A stretch of 33,628 nt of DNA from Klebsiella planticola ATCC 33531. Lineage in GTDB: Bacteria; Pseudomonadota; Gammaproteobacteria; Enterobacterales; Enterobacteriaceae. Below, in pieces: positions 9,001 through 16,251 of this stretch; position 1 is the first letter of the stretch; each line of letters opens with the position of its first letter. The notes under the pieces were generated by a model. It saw only the letters and a program-made list of their open reading frames with translations. It was not told the DNA's origin and did no database searches. The stretch is from contig NZ_JMPP01000034.1 in the NCBI RefSeq assembly GCF_000735435.1, positions 1 through 33,628 of the forward strand, in the 5' to 3' direction. A program made the position numbers and the translations under genes.

Positions 9001-9151
9001 AACTCTCGCCGAACACGGTGAGTCGATTCGGGCTTGCCGGCGAGTAAAATTGCTGTTCAGGAATACCAAATATCGAGCGATGGTTTTGGTATTCATCAAA
9101 GATACGCGTCAATAATGCCTCAAACGGGACGGGACGCATGATATCTCCCAT
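6047..9151 (-). CDS. ygfK: YgfK, large Fe-S flavoprotein oxidoreductase
   Basis: This 1034-residue protein (E. coli YgfK, 1032) has an N-terminal dihydroorotate-dehydrogenase-like half (about 1-430), a cysteine-rich GltD-like linker (C457, C462, C466, C505, C509, C513), an FAD-binding GAGPAG at 559-564 and an NAD(P)-binding GAGNTAMD at 687-694. A C-terminal ferredoxin domain follows (C900/903/907/910/914 and C940/943/946/950). It is annotated as a putative selenate reductase subunit, but its place in the cluster supports a role as a reductase in anaerobic urate breakdown, with reduction of a purine-derived ring the likely reaction (inference). The start MGDIM follows AAGGAGAGGG, and a sigma-54 promoter lies 76 nt upstream. 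Confidence 0.95.
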   Translation of the reverse strand: MGDIMRPVPFEALLTRIFDEYQNHRSIFGIPEQQFYSPASPNRLTVFGESCATPVGPAAGPHTQLAQNIITSWLTGGRFIELKTVQILDRLELEKPCIDAEDECFNTEWSTEFTLKKAADEYLKAWFILHLLEEIFPLTPMKSGKSFIFNMSVGYNLDGIKQPPMQQFINTMMNASKQPEFSLYRDILDRWLHDERFLLRFPGDDIRPRLDTLAHRIPATLVHGVTLSTMHGCPPDEIEAICRYMLEEKNLNTFVKLNPTLLGYPRVREILDTCGFGYIALNEESFDHDLKIDRALAMLERLMQLAKEKHLGFGVKLTNTLGTVNNKGALPGDEMYMSGRALFPLSINVAALLSRAFDGKLPISYSGGASQLNIREIFATGIHPITMATDLLKPGGYLRLSECMRELEQSDGWKMTQVDVTRLNALAEKAVSMAYTQKHWKPNDRIDVGEKLPLTDCYVAPCVTACAIKQDIPEYIRLMGEQRYADALELIYQRNALPAITGHICDHQCQYNCTRLDYDSALHIRELKKIALEKGWEEYQQRWHKPAGSGTRHPVAVIGAGPAGLAAGYFLARAGHPVTLFEREANAGGVVRNIIPQFRIPAELVEHDIDFVIRHGVNLVYGCDPHLSVEKLQQEGFHYVLVGTGTDKNSGVPLGGDNPNVRKSLQFLREYNRGDNLMLGKHVAIIGAGNTAMDCARAALRVPGVEKVTIVYRRSQQEMPAWREEYEEAVDDGVQFRFLNNPEEFNADGTLTLRVMTLGEADEKGRRRPLQTAETCTLQVDTLITAIGEQQDRDALATMGIPLNEHGWPVVDLNGETAKANVFLIGDVQRGPSSIVSAIGNARRATDTILARENILSHHGDKRWNNVNPAEVYRRKGTIAVAMVNKDDRDAFVAQEASRCLECNYLCSKCVDVCPNRANVSIAVPGFQNRYQTLHLDAFCNECGNCAQFCPWQGKPYKDKITLFSLPEDFGNSTNPGFLVEANQVHVRQNDRIWLLNIDEGGQFNDVPPPLTDMCRIISHVHLHHRYLLGGVEV

Positions 9152-9226
9152 AACCCTCTCCTTAGATTAATCGGTGAACGAATATTATCGGGAAAACGAT
9201 CTTTCCGACGAATGGGGAGAGCTGGA

Positions 9227-9241
9227 GCAACAATCGCACCA
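9227..9241 (-). promoter_or_regulatory. Sigma-54 (-24/-12) promoter for ygfK-ssnA
   Basis: The minus strand reads TGGTGCG, ATTG, TTGCT: exact GG-N10-GC spacing and a perfect -12 box (TTGCT), with two mismatches in the -24 box. It lies 76 nt before the ygfK ATG, giving an expected leader of about 65 nt. Confidence 0.75.
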
Positions 9242-9390
9242 GTTATTTAGCCATTAAGCTAAGCGGATACGAATCTGTGAGAGAGATCTAAAGTTAATGA
9301 CGCTTTATGAAATACATCACGTTACGCTAATGCGAATTCAAATCACTCAGCAAAATGAATTGTGCTTATTTCTCAAAATCAACGTTTATC

Positions 9391-9403
9391 TATCACAATG
9401 ATA
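9391..9403. promoter_or_regulatory. Palindrome upstream of ygfK, candidate YgeV site
   Basis: TATCA-CAA-TGATA is a perfect inverted repeat about 150 nt upstream of the ygfK sigma-54 promoter, in the usual range for an enhancer. It shares the TGATA/ATGAT half-site with the repeats at 2046-2074 and 19017-19030. Assignment to YgeV is inference. Confidence 0.35.
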
Positions 9404-9420
9404 ATTTACGTTATTGCGTT

Positions 9421-9440
9421 AAACGCGCTCATGAGACGCG
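9421..9440 (-). terminator. Possible terminator of mocA
   Basis: The minus strand forms CGCG-T-CTC / GAG-CGCG with a 2-nt loop and one bulge, followed by TTT, starting 10 nt past the mocA stop. The bulge and short T-run make it a weak candidate. Confidence 0.35.
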
Positions 9441-9449
9441 AGGGCATCG

Positions 9450-10028
9450 CTACGAGCAACGCGGGCTATTTTGCAGGCGAATAAAATCGGCAGGGGTATC
9501 AATATCAAAAATAATTTCCGGATATTCCAGTTCCAGCCGTTGATGCCGACCGCTGAGCAGAGCCTGGCGGACAGATGAACCGTCAGAATGGTTCAGCCGC
9601 TGTTGCAAATAGCGGCGGGCAACGAGAATGGGATGGCCCGGTATTCCTTGATAATACGGAAGAATCGAACCGTTATAGCGCAACGGCCACAGGGTGCGGA
9701 ATACCTCAGCGCGGATACAAGGCAGATCGCCGTGGGTGATAAAGCAGTATTCGCTTTTTACGGCGCGGGCCCCGCAGATCACGGAAGAGAGCAGCCCATG
9801 TTGATAATCCGCATTATGCACCAGCGTTATCCTGGGGTTGTTACTATAGCGTGTCTGCAGTTCCTGCGCGTGAAAACCCGTCACCAGAATAATACGTGAG
9901 CAAAACTGCAGGGCATTTTTAATACTTGCATCAAGTATTGTTCCCTCTTGCCAGGGTAACATCATTTTCCACTGCCCCATTCGTGAGGACAACCCGGCGG
10001 CGGTAATAATACAGTCGATCGGCTTCAT
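9450..10028 (-). CDS. mocA: MocA, molybdenum cofactor cytidylyltransferase
   Basis: This 192-residue protein (same length as E. coli MocA) transfers CMP from CTP to Mo-molybdopterin to make MCD, the cofactor of bacterial xanthine-dehydrogenase-family enzymes. The nucleotidyltransferase signature AAGLSSRMG is at 10-18, followed by K21. The open frame extends to 10226, but the start at 10028 (MKPIDCIITA) matches the family and avoids overlap with yqeC on the other strand. It lies upstream of ygfK on the same strand, but a 298-nt gap with a separate ygfK promoter suggests independent transcription. No MCD-dependent hydroxylase gene is visible in the window. Confidence 0.93.
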   Translation of the reverse strand: MKPIDCIITAAGLSSRMGQWKMMLPWQEGTILDASIKNALQFCSRIILVTGFHAQELQTRYSNNPRITLVHNADYQHGLLSSVICGARAVKSEYCFITHGDLPCIRAEVFRTLWPLRYNGSILPYYQGIPGHPILVARRYLQQRLNHSDGSSVRQALLSGRHQRLELEYPEIIFDIDTPADFIRLQNSPRCS

Positions 10029-10062
10029 AGCGCTCTTTAAATAATGGAAGTGAACCTGATTA

Positions 10063-10821
10063 ATGGAAAATATACCGCAAGATGACGCCTTGTTTTGTGA
10101 TTTAGGTGCATCTGCCAGCCCGTTACTTATTTCCGCCGTTGGCGCGGGTGGCAAAACCAGTACGTTGTTGTGGCTGGCTGAATTATTTGTCCAGGCCGGA
10201 CGACGGGTCCTGTTGACCACCACCACGCATATGTCTCTACCGGAGCAGATGCCGGTTGTTATCTGTCGCGACCCGGGGCGGCTGCCGGCAGTCGTCTGGC
10301 AGCCGCCGCTGCTGGCCTGTTTTTCCGCATGGCTGCCGCAGGCTGGAAAAGTAAAGGGGTTTACCGGCGAGCAACTTGATGGACTGGTGGCGCAGGCTCA
10401 CGTAGACGTGGTGCTGGTAGAAGCCGACGGCGCTAACGGTTTTGCACTTAAAGCGCCAAACGAGCATGAACCTTGCATCCCTGATTCAAGTCGCTGCGTC
10501 ATTGCCGTGACGGGAGGCGGGTTGATTGGGCAATGTATTGGTCCTGGGACGGTTCATCGCTGGCCCTTTTTTTGCCGAATAACCGCCGCCGTACCGGGTG
10601 ACAGGCTGAGCTGGCAGATGCTGCATCGTTTCATTCGGCATCCTGAAGGGGCCTTTAAAGATACGCCGCCGGGTGTACGGCGCATCTGGTTACTTAATCA
10701 GCTTTCTCAAAATGATAATTTGCTGACAGCCGACCTGCTGGTTGATGGCGATGTTGATGCCATCTGGGCGGGATCCGTTCAGGAGCGTCCGGCAATCACG
10801 CGCAGACGAGTGAGAGAGTGA
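10063..10821 (+). CDS. yqeC: YqeC, putative selenium-dependent hydroxylase accessory protein
   Basis: This 252-residue protein (E. coli YqeC about 256) has a P-loop GAGGKT at 27-32 and belongs to the YqeC family found with selenium-dependent molybdenum hydroxylase clusters. It is a presumed nucleotide-binding maturation factor; the biochemical role is not established. It is divergent from mocA with only 34 nt between start codons and leads into yqeB after 41 nt, so yqeC-yqeB is likely one operon. The ribosome-binding site is weak (GGAAGTG, about 10 nt upstream). Confidence 0.9.
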   Translation: MENIPQDDALFCDLGASASPLLISAVGAGGKTSTLLWLAELFVQAGRRVLLTTTTHMSLPEQMPVVICRDPGRLPAVVWQPPLLACFSAWLPQAGKVKGFTGEQLDGLVAQAHVDVVLVEADGANGFALKAPNEHEPCIPDSSRCVIAVTGGGLIGQCIGPGTVHRWPFFCRITAAVPGDRLSWQMLHRFIRHPEGAFKDTPPGVRRIWLLNQLSQNDNLLTADLLVDGDVDAIWAGSVQERPAITRRRVRE

Positions 10822-10862
10822 GGTTCACTCTGGGATGAAAAGGGATAGCCATCGAGGTTGTT

Positions 10863-12488
10863 ATGAATATTTTCTCAGAAGCTGCAAGACTCGAAGAACA
10901 GAATCGCCCGTTTGCGCTGGCGCAGATTGTTGACAGCAGAGGCTCAACGCCCAGGCACTCAGCGCAGATGTTGATCCGCGCTGACGGGACCATTGCGGGA
11001 ACCATAGGCGGCGGTATGGTGGAGCGAAAAGTGATTGATGAGGCACTGGTGGCGCTAAGTGAGAAGACGTCGCGAATGTTTCACGGCAGGATGGCGCGCA
11101 ACGGGACCGATGCCGTTGGCTCTGACTGCGGAGGCGCGATGTCGGTTTATATCAGCGTGCATGGCCTGCGGCCGCGCCTGGTGCTGATCGGCGGCGGACA
11201 CGTCAACCGCGCAATTGCGCAAATTGCGGCGCTGGTGGGGTTCGAAATCGCCGTTGCCGATATCTATCGGGAGAGCCTCAATCCTGATTTCTTCCCCCCG
11301 TCGACCCAGCTGTTGCATGCAGAAACCTTTAGTTGCGCGTTAGACAAGCTGAACATTGGCCCTGACAATTTTGTCCTCATCGCCACCAACAATAAAGATC
11401 GCGAAGCGCTGGATTGGCTGATTACCCAGCCAGTGGCCTGGCTGGGTCTGTTGGCCAGCCGCCGTAAGGTTCAGGTTTTTTTACGTCAACTGCGTGAAAA
11501 CGGGATTGCGGAAGATCACATTGCGCGGCTGCATGCGCCGGTGGGCTATAGCATTGGCGCCGAGACGCCAAACGAGATAGCCATCAGCGTCCTGGCGGAG
11601 ATCCTGCAGGTGAAAAATCAGGCCGCGGGTGGCCTGATGATGGCGGTGGATCATCCCTCACAGCATCTGCGGGTGGTGATTCGCGGTGCCGGAGATATTG
11701 CTACCGGGGTGGCGCTGCGGCTCTGGCATGCCGGATTTAAGGTGATCATGCTCGAGGTTGAAAAACCGACGGCGATCCGCCGCAGCGTGGCCTTTGCCCA
11801 GGCGATATTCGACGGTGAAGTGACGGTGGAGGGCGTTGTTGCCCGGCGCGCCGCGTCGGTACATGAGGCTATGCGCATCGTTGAAAATGGGGCCATCCCA
11901 CTTCTGGTCGACCCATCGTGTCACTCCCTGCGCGACCTGAGGCCCGCCTGCGTGGTGGATGCGATTCTGGCGAAGGAAAACTTCGGTACTCATTGCGGGC
12001 TGGCACCGGCGGTGATCGCGCTTGGCCCCGGTTTTTGCGCCGGGAAAGATTGCCACGCGGTAATTGAAACCCATCGGGGCCACTGGTTAGGCCAGGTGAT
12101 ATACCACGGCTGCGCCCAGGCGAATACCGGGATCCCGGGCAACATTCAGGGGCACACCTCGCTGAGGGTGATCCGCGCCCCGGTAGCCGGCGTGCTGCAG
12201 GGGCGGGTGCGGCTGGGCGATATTGTCAACGAAGGGGAGACGATCGCCACCATCGGTGACAGGGAGATTCTGGCTCCGCTGGGCGGCATGGTGCGGGGGT
12301 TATTAAACGATGGCCTGGTGGTTAACAGCGGTTTCAAAATCGGTGATATCGACCCGCGAGGCGCCGACGCCGATTATACCAGCGTATCGGATAAGGCCAG
12401 AGCGATTGGCGGTGGCGTGCTTGAAGCGCTAATGACGCTAATGCATCGCGGCGTTAAGGCGAAAGAAGCGGTGTTGACGGTCGCCTGA
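10863..12488 (+). CDS. yqeB: YqeB, putative molybdenum hydroxylase maturation protein (XdhC-like)
   Basis: This 541-residue protein has the same length as E. coli YqeB. An N-terminal XdhC/CoxI-type region with IGGGMVE (about 48-54) and a Rossmann motif LIGGGH at 108-113 suggest binding and sulfuration or insertion of molybdenum cofactor. A second half begins with RGAGDIATG near residue 274, and the C-terminus resembles a biotinyl/lipoyl-like barrel (about 430-500). The family marks selenium-dependent molybdenum hydroxylase systems. GAGG lies 6-7 nt before the ATG. It ends convergently with yqeA. Confidence 0.92.
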   Translation: MNIFSEAARLEEQNRPFALAQIVDSRGSTPRHSAQMLIRADGTIAGTIGGGMVERKVIDEALVALSEKTSRMFHGRMARNGTDAVGSDCGGAMSVYISVHGLRPRLVLIGGGHVNRAIAQIAALVGFEIAVADIYRESLNPDFFPPSTQLLHAETFSCALDKLNIGPDNFVLIATNNKDREALDWLITQPVAWLGLLASRRKVQVFLRQLRENGIAEDHIARLHAPVGYSIGAETPNEIAISVLAEILQVKNQAAGGLMMAVDHPSQHLRVVIRGAGDIATGVALRLWHAGFKVIMLEVEKPTAIRRSVAFAQAIFDGEVTVEGVVARRAASVHEAMRIVENGAIPLLVDPSCHSLRDLRPACVVDAILAKENFGTHCGLAPAVIALGPGFCAGKDCHAVIETHRGHWLGQVIYHGCAQANTGIPGNIQGHTSLRVIRAPVAGVLQGRVRLGDIVNEGETIATIGDREILAPLGGMVRGLLNDGLVVNSGFKIGDIDPRGADADYTSVSDKARAIGGGVLEALMTLMHRGVKAKEAVLTVA

Positions 12489-12569
12489 GCCTGATATCTC
12501 GCGGGCTTGTCCGGTAAAAATCGCCCGGAACATCACCGGGCGTATTCAGGGTTGCTGGCCATATCAGGC
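12489..12569. repeat. Outer 9-bp inverted repeat around the yqeB/yqeA terminator
   Basis: GCCTGATAT (12489-12497) and ATATCAGGC (12561-12569) are perfect inverted copies enclosing the terminator hairpin at 12522-12542. They fill nearly the whole space between the two convergent genes. Function unknown. Confidence 0.5.
12516..12542 (-). terminator. Intrinsic terminator of yqeA
   Basis: A CGCCCGG / CCGGGCG stem (7 bp, 7-nt loop) is followed on the minus strand by ATTTTT. It lies 33 nt past the yqeA stop. Confidence 0.8.
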
Positions 12570-12574
12570 ATCGT

Positions 12575-13507
12575 TTAACCAGCAATCACCGTTCCGGTTT
12601 TGCCTTCAATTCCTTCCTGAGCCTTGCTCAGCACCGTAATCAGGGCTTGACGTCCGGGACGGGAGCGCGCGAACGAGGCTGCCGCTTCAACCTTCGGGAG
12701 CATAGAACCTTTCGCGAAATGGCCTTCGCGAATATAGCGTTCGGCATCGCTAAGCGTGAGCGTATCCAGCCACTGCTCATCCGCTTTGCCAAAGTTGATG
12801 GCGACTTTCTCCACCGCCGTCAGGATAATGAGCATATCGGCGTCAATCATCGCTGCCAGTTTAGCGCTGGCCCAGTCTTTATCAATCACCGCGCTGGCAC
12901 CCCGCAGGTGATGGCCTTCACGAATGACGGGGATACCGCCGCCGCCCACGGTAATCACCACATGACCCGCTTCCATCATCGCTTTCACCGTCTCTTTTTC
13001 GATGATATCCACCGGTTGCGGCGAGGCGACAACGCGGCGGTAGCCGCGGCCGGCATCTTCTTTCATGGTGTACCCCTGGCGGGTCAGCTGTCTGGCTTCT
13101 TCTTCGCTAAAAAAGGAACCGATAGGTTTGGTTGGATGTTTAAATGCGGGGTCGTTGGCGTCCACTTCGACCTGGGTTATCAGCGTTGCCACGGGCACGC
13201 TCATTCCTCGGGAAAGGAGCGCTTCACGTAGTGCGTTTTGTAAGTCGTAGCCAATGTAGCCCTGGCTGAGGGCGACGCAGACCGACATGGGCAACATGGG
13301 GGTGTGCGCTTCAGTTTTCGCGGCGGCTTCAAAAGCGAGGTTAATCATCCCCACCTGCGGACCATTTCCGTGAGTCACCACCACCTGGTGTCCCTGAGCA
13401 ATCAGGTCAACGATGGCCTGCGCGGTTTGTTTAACGGCCTGCATTTGCCCGGCCAGATCGTCCCCTAAGGCATTTCCGCCAAGGGCGAGAACAATTTTCT
13501 TACTCAT
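12575..13507 (-). CDS. yqeA: YqeA, carbamate kinase
   Basis: This 310-residue protein matches the carbamate kinase family (ArcC-like): GGNALG at 10-15, the HGNGPQVG segment near 46-53 and GGGGIPV in the central region. It converts carbamoyl phosphate and ADP to ATP, CO2 and ammonia in the cytoplasm, the usual ATP-yielding last step of carbamoyl catabolism. It is the last gene of the minus-strand ygeW-ygeX-ygeY-hyuA-yqeA operon, 12 nt after hyuA. AGGAATGA precedes the start. YgeW probably supplies the carbamoyl phosphate. Confidence 0.95.
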   Translation of the reverse strand: MSKKIVLALGGNALGDDLAGQMQAVKQTAQAIVDLIAQGHQVVVTHGNGPQVGMINLAFEAAAKTEAHTPMLPMSVCVALSQGYIGYDLQNALREALLSRGMSVPVATLITQVEVDANDPAFKHPTKPIGSFFSEEEARQLTRQGYTMKEDAGRGYRRVVASPQPVDIIEKETVKAMMEAGHVVITVGGGGIPVIREGHHLRGASAVIDKDWASAKLAAMIDADMLIILTAVEKVAINFGKADEQWLDTLTLSDAERYIREGHFAKGSMLPKVEAAASFARSRPGRQALITVLSKAQEGIEGKTGTVIAG

Positions 13508-13519
13508 TCATTCCTCACT

Positions 13520-14926
13520 TTAGGGTGCATTTCCGCTTACGGGAGCGTTAGCGATTGAAAAAGGATGGCGGCGCAAGAAACGCCCCTGGCCTGCGGTGCC
13601 GGTAAAGTGACCGTTATCGAAGATCACTCTGCCGTGAGACAAGGTCTGGCGAATAGCGCCCTGGCAGATAAACCCCTCCCACGGGGAATAGTCAGCGTTG
13701 TCATGCAGCATTTCATGACGAATGGTGGTCGTCCGCCGCGGATCGATGATCACCACATCGCCATCGGCGCCGGGCGCCAGCAGCCCTTTTTTCGGCCACA
13801 GGCCGAACAGCTTTGCCGGCGTCGCGCTGGTGAGCGCCACGAAACGTTCGGCAGAAATACGTCCGGTCATCACCCCATGGGAGAACAGGAGCAGCAAACG
13901 ATTTTCGACTCCCGGCAGACCGTTCGGACAGCGGCTGAAATCGCCACCGGAAAGCTGCTGGCGTTGGGCCATGGAGAAAGCACAGTGATCGGTGGCGACC
14001 ACATCAATCGCGCCATCGCTGATACCGCACCACAGGGCATCGTTATGCCTGGCGTTACGCAGCGGTGGACTGAGCAGAAACTGCAAGGCATCTTCACGTT
14101 CATAGCAGCGTTCGTCGAGCAGCAGATACTGTGGGCAGGTTTCTACCCATACCGGCTGATGGCGGGTTTGGGCAAGACGTAGATAGTCCAGACCCAGACT
14201 ATTGGAGAGATGCACGATGTATAGCGGCGCGTTGCCCGCAAGTTGTGCCAGATTGATCATCCGCGCGATGGCTTCGGCTTCGCACTCAAACGGGCGACTT
14301 AAAGCGTGATAGCGCGGGGCGGTTTTACCGGCGGCGAGAAACTCAGCGCGCTTTTGCGCAATAGCGGCATCATTTTCCGGATGAACGGTCGTTAATGCCC
14401 CGGCCCGCTGTAGATGACGCATCGCCTGCAGCGCCTCGTCATCATTGAGTTTGTACTGGTAGGTCAGGTAGAGCTTAAAGCTGCTGATCCCCGCCTCGAC
14501 CATCATCGGGATCTCATCAAGAATCGCGTGATTAATATGCTGGATAACGCCATGAAAACTGTAGTCAATCACCGCTTTATAAGCGGCATATCCGTGGTAG
14601 GCCTCCAGCTGGTGGCGTAACCGACAGCCGGCAGGGCCGAAGCCCATATGATCGATGATGGTTGTTGTACCGCCACACGCGGCGGCGCGGGTACCGGTAA
14701 AAAAATCATCACAGCTGCGGGCGAGTCCGGTATCAATATTAAAGTGGGTATGAACATCGATGCCGCCGGGCATCACGTAGCAACCTTCGGCATCGATAGT
14801 GTCGCACGGTTGGTCAAGCGTTATCTGGTGGGCCAGACGGCTGACCAGACCGTTTTCAATGAGCAAATCCTGTTTAGCCCGGCCGTCGGCATTGACGACG
14901 ATGCCATTTTTAATCAGTACGCGCAT
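13520..14926 (-). CDS. hyuA: HyuA, dihydropyrimidinase/hydantoinase-family amidohydrolase
   Basis: This 468-residue protein (E. coli HyuA, 461) belongs to the cyclic amidohydrolases. DVHTHF places metal ligands at H59 and H61, SFKLYLTYQ holds the carboxylated lysine, and VVATDHC carries the catalytic aspartate region. E. coli HyuA hydrolyses phenylhydantoin in vitro; here the physiological substrate is likely a cyclic ureide from urate (inference). The start at 14926 (MRVLIKNG) has GGAG five bases upstream and matches the family; the open frame to 14974 is not used. A strong hairpin lies just before the ribosome-binding site. Confidence 0.94.
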   Translation of the reverse strand: MRVLIKNGIVVNADGRAKQDLLIENGLVSRLAHQITLDQPCDTIDAEGCYVMPGGIDVHTHFNIDTGLARSCDDFFTGTRAAACGGTTTIIDHMGFGPAGCRLRHQLEAYHGYAAYKAVIDYSFHGVIQHINHAILDEIPMMVEAGISSFKLYLTYQYKLNDDEALQAMRHLQRAGALTTVHPENDAAIAQKRAEFLAAGKTAPRYHALSRPFECEAEAIARMINLAQLAGNAPLYIVHLSNSLGLDYLRLAQTRHQPVWVETCPQYLLLDERCYEREDALQFLLSPPLRNARHNDALWCGISDGAIDVVATDHCAFSMAQRQQLSGGDFSRCPNGLPGVENRLLLLFSHGVMTGRISAERFVALTSATPAKLFGLWPKKGLLAPGADGDVVIIDPRRTTTIRHEMLHDNADYSPWEGFICQGAIRQTLSHGRVIFDNGHFTGTAGQGRFLRRHPFSIANAPVSGNAP

Positions 14927-14938
14927 AAACACTCCAGA

Positions 14939-14961
14939 CTCCCGTCGCCAAGCGACGGGAG
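14939..14961 (-). other. 10-bp intercistronic hairpin, ygeY/hyuA
   Basis: CTCCCGTCGC and GCGACGGGAG form a perfect stem with a 3-nt loop, directly between the ygeY stop and the hyuA ribosome-binding site. There is no T-run, so it more likely affects mRNA stability or leaky read-through than full termination. Confidence 0.75.
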
Positions 14962-14977
14962 GCGTTGCAGACAATGA

Positions 14978-16189
14978 TTATTCCGTGGCCAGCCAGCTAA
15001 GCGGAATGGCGGCATACATCGCGGCACAGGTCACCAGATGGGATTTCCAGGTCTTCTCATTAGGCGCATGGGCTTCCGGTTCTTTACCTGGACCAAAACC
15101 GATGACCGGAATGCCGTGACGGCCCATGATGGAGACGCCGTTGGTAGAGAACGTCCATTTATCAACGACCGGTGCTTTGCCAAACAGCCCTTCATAGGCA
15201 TTGCTGAGCGCGCGGACGGTGAAGTGGTTCTCTTCCACTTTCCAGGTCGGGAAATAGCACTCGGTCGGGTAGACCAGGCCAGTCCAGGAGGGGCGGTCAT
15301 AGTTGTACATCGACACCACCGCGTCTGCATTTTGTACGGCGGGCAGGGCGCGGATTTCCGCCAGCGCCCCTTCCCAGGTTTCCCCCCAGGTCAGGCGCCG
15401 GTCGATGGAGATAGCGCAGCTGTCGGCAACGGCGCAGCGGCTTGGCGAGGTGAAGAAAATTTCCGAAACGGTCAGGGTGCCTTTACCCAGGAACTCATCA
15501 TTGCCCAGTTTGTGCGAGAGATCCTGCAGTTCATTGAGGATTGGCCCCATTTTGAAAATGGCGTTATCGCCGCGTTCCGGCGCGGAACCGTGGCAACTGA
15601 TGCCATGGACATCAACGCGAATTTCCATACGCCCGCGCTGACCTCGGTAGATCTGACAGTCCGTTGGTTCGGTGCTGACGACAAACTCCGGGCGAATACC
15701 TGACTGCTCGATGATGTACTGCCAGCACAGCCCATCGCAGTCTTCCTCCTGAACGGTACCGGTGACCAGCAGGGTGTACTCATCTTCCAGTCCGAGGTCT
15801 TTGATAATTTTACCGGCATAGACCATTGAGGCCATTCCGCCTTCCTGGTCCGACGTTCCACGACCGCCGATTAACTCATCGGTCTCCATGCCTTCATAGG
15901 GATCGAAATTCCAGTTTTTGATGTTGCCGATGCCGACGGTATCGATATGTGCGTCCATCGCGACCAGACGCGGGCCATGGCCGATATAACCAAGAACGTT
16001 GCCCATCGGGTCGATGACCACTTTGTCGAAGCCGACCTTTTCCATCTCTTCTTTAATGCGATGGACCACGCGTTTTTCATCACAGCTTTCGCTCGGTATT
16101 GCCACCATGTCCCGGAGAAAACGGGTCATGTCCTGTTGGTAGTGGTTTGCTTTTTCAAGAATCAGTTTGAAGGGAATGTGCCTGGCCAT
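14978..16189 (-). CDS. ygeY: YgeY, M20-family metallohydrolase
   Basis: This 403-residue protein (same as E. coli YgeY) belongs to the peptidase M20/ArgE/DapE family. Zinc-site motifs are visible: DAHID with H81 and D83, the GTSDQEGG bridging aspartate near 117 and EEDCDG near 148. The 'selenium metabolism-linked hydrolase' family probably cleaves a ureido or amide bond of an open-chain urate product rather than peptides; this is inference from the operon. GGAGAA lies about 9 nt before the start. Confidence 0.93.
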   Translation of the reverse strand: MARHIPFKLILEKANHYQQDMTRFLRDMVAIPSESCDEKRVVHRIKEEMEKVGFDKVVIDPMGNVLGYIGHGPRLVAMDAHIDTVGIGNIKNWNFDPYEGMETDELIGGRGTSDQEGGMASMVYAGKIIKDLGLEDEYTLLVTGTVQEEDCDGLCWQYIIEQSGIRPEFVVSTEPTDCQIYRGQRGRMEIRVDVHGISCHGSAPERGDNAIFKMGPILNELQDLSHKLGNDEFLGKGTLTVSEIFFTSPSRCAVADSCAISIDRRLTWGETWEGALAEIRALPAVQNADAVVSMYNYDRPSWTGLVYPTECYFPTWKVEENHFTVRALSNAYEGLFGKAPVVDKWTFSTNGVSIMGRHGIPVIGFGPGKEPEAHAPNEKTWKSHLVTCAAMYAAIPLSWLATE

Positions 16190-16212
16190 GAATCAGTTCT
16201 CCAGTTTTTGTT

Positions 16213-16227
16213 TCCCGCTCAGCGGGA
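16213..16227 (-). other. Intercistronic hairpin, ygeX/ygeY
   Basis: TCCCGC-TCA-GCGGGA is a 6-bp stem with a 3-nt loop, in the gap between ygeX and ygeY, just upstream of the ygeY ribosome-binding site. No T-run follows. Confidence 0.6.
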
Positions 16228-16251
16228 TGAATTTGTCAGTGTTTTGAGGAA

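Noticed and set aside
10029-10226. Longer N-terminus for MocA
   Set aside because: It would overlap yqeC on the other strand and is unlike the family.
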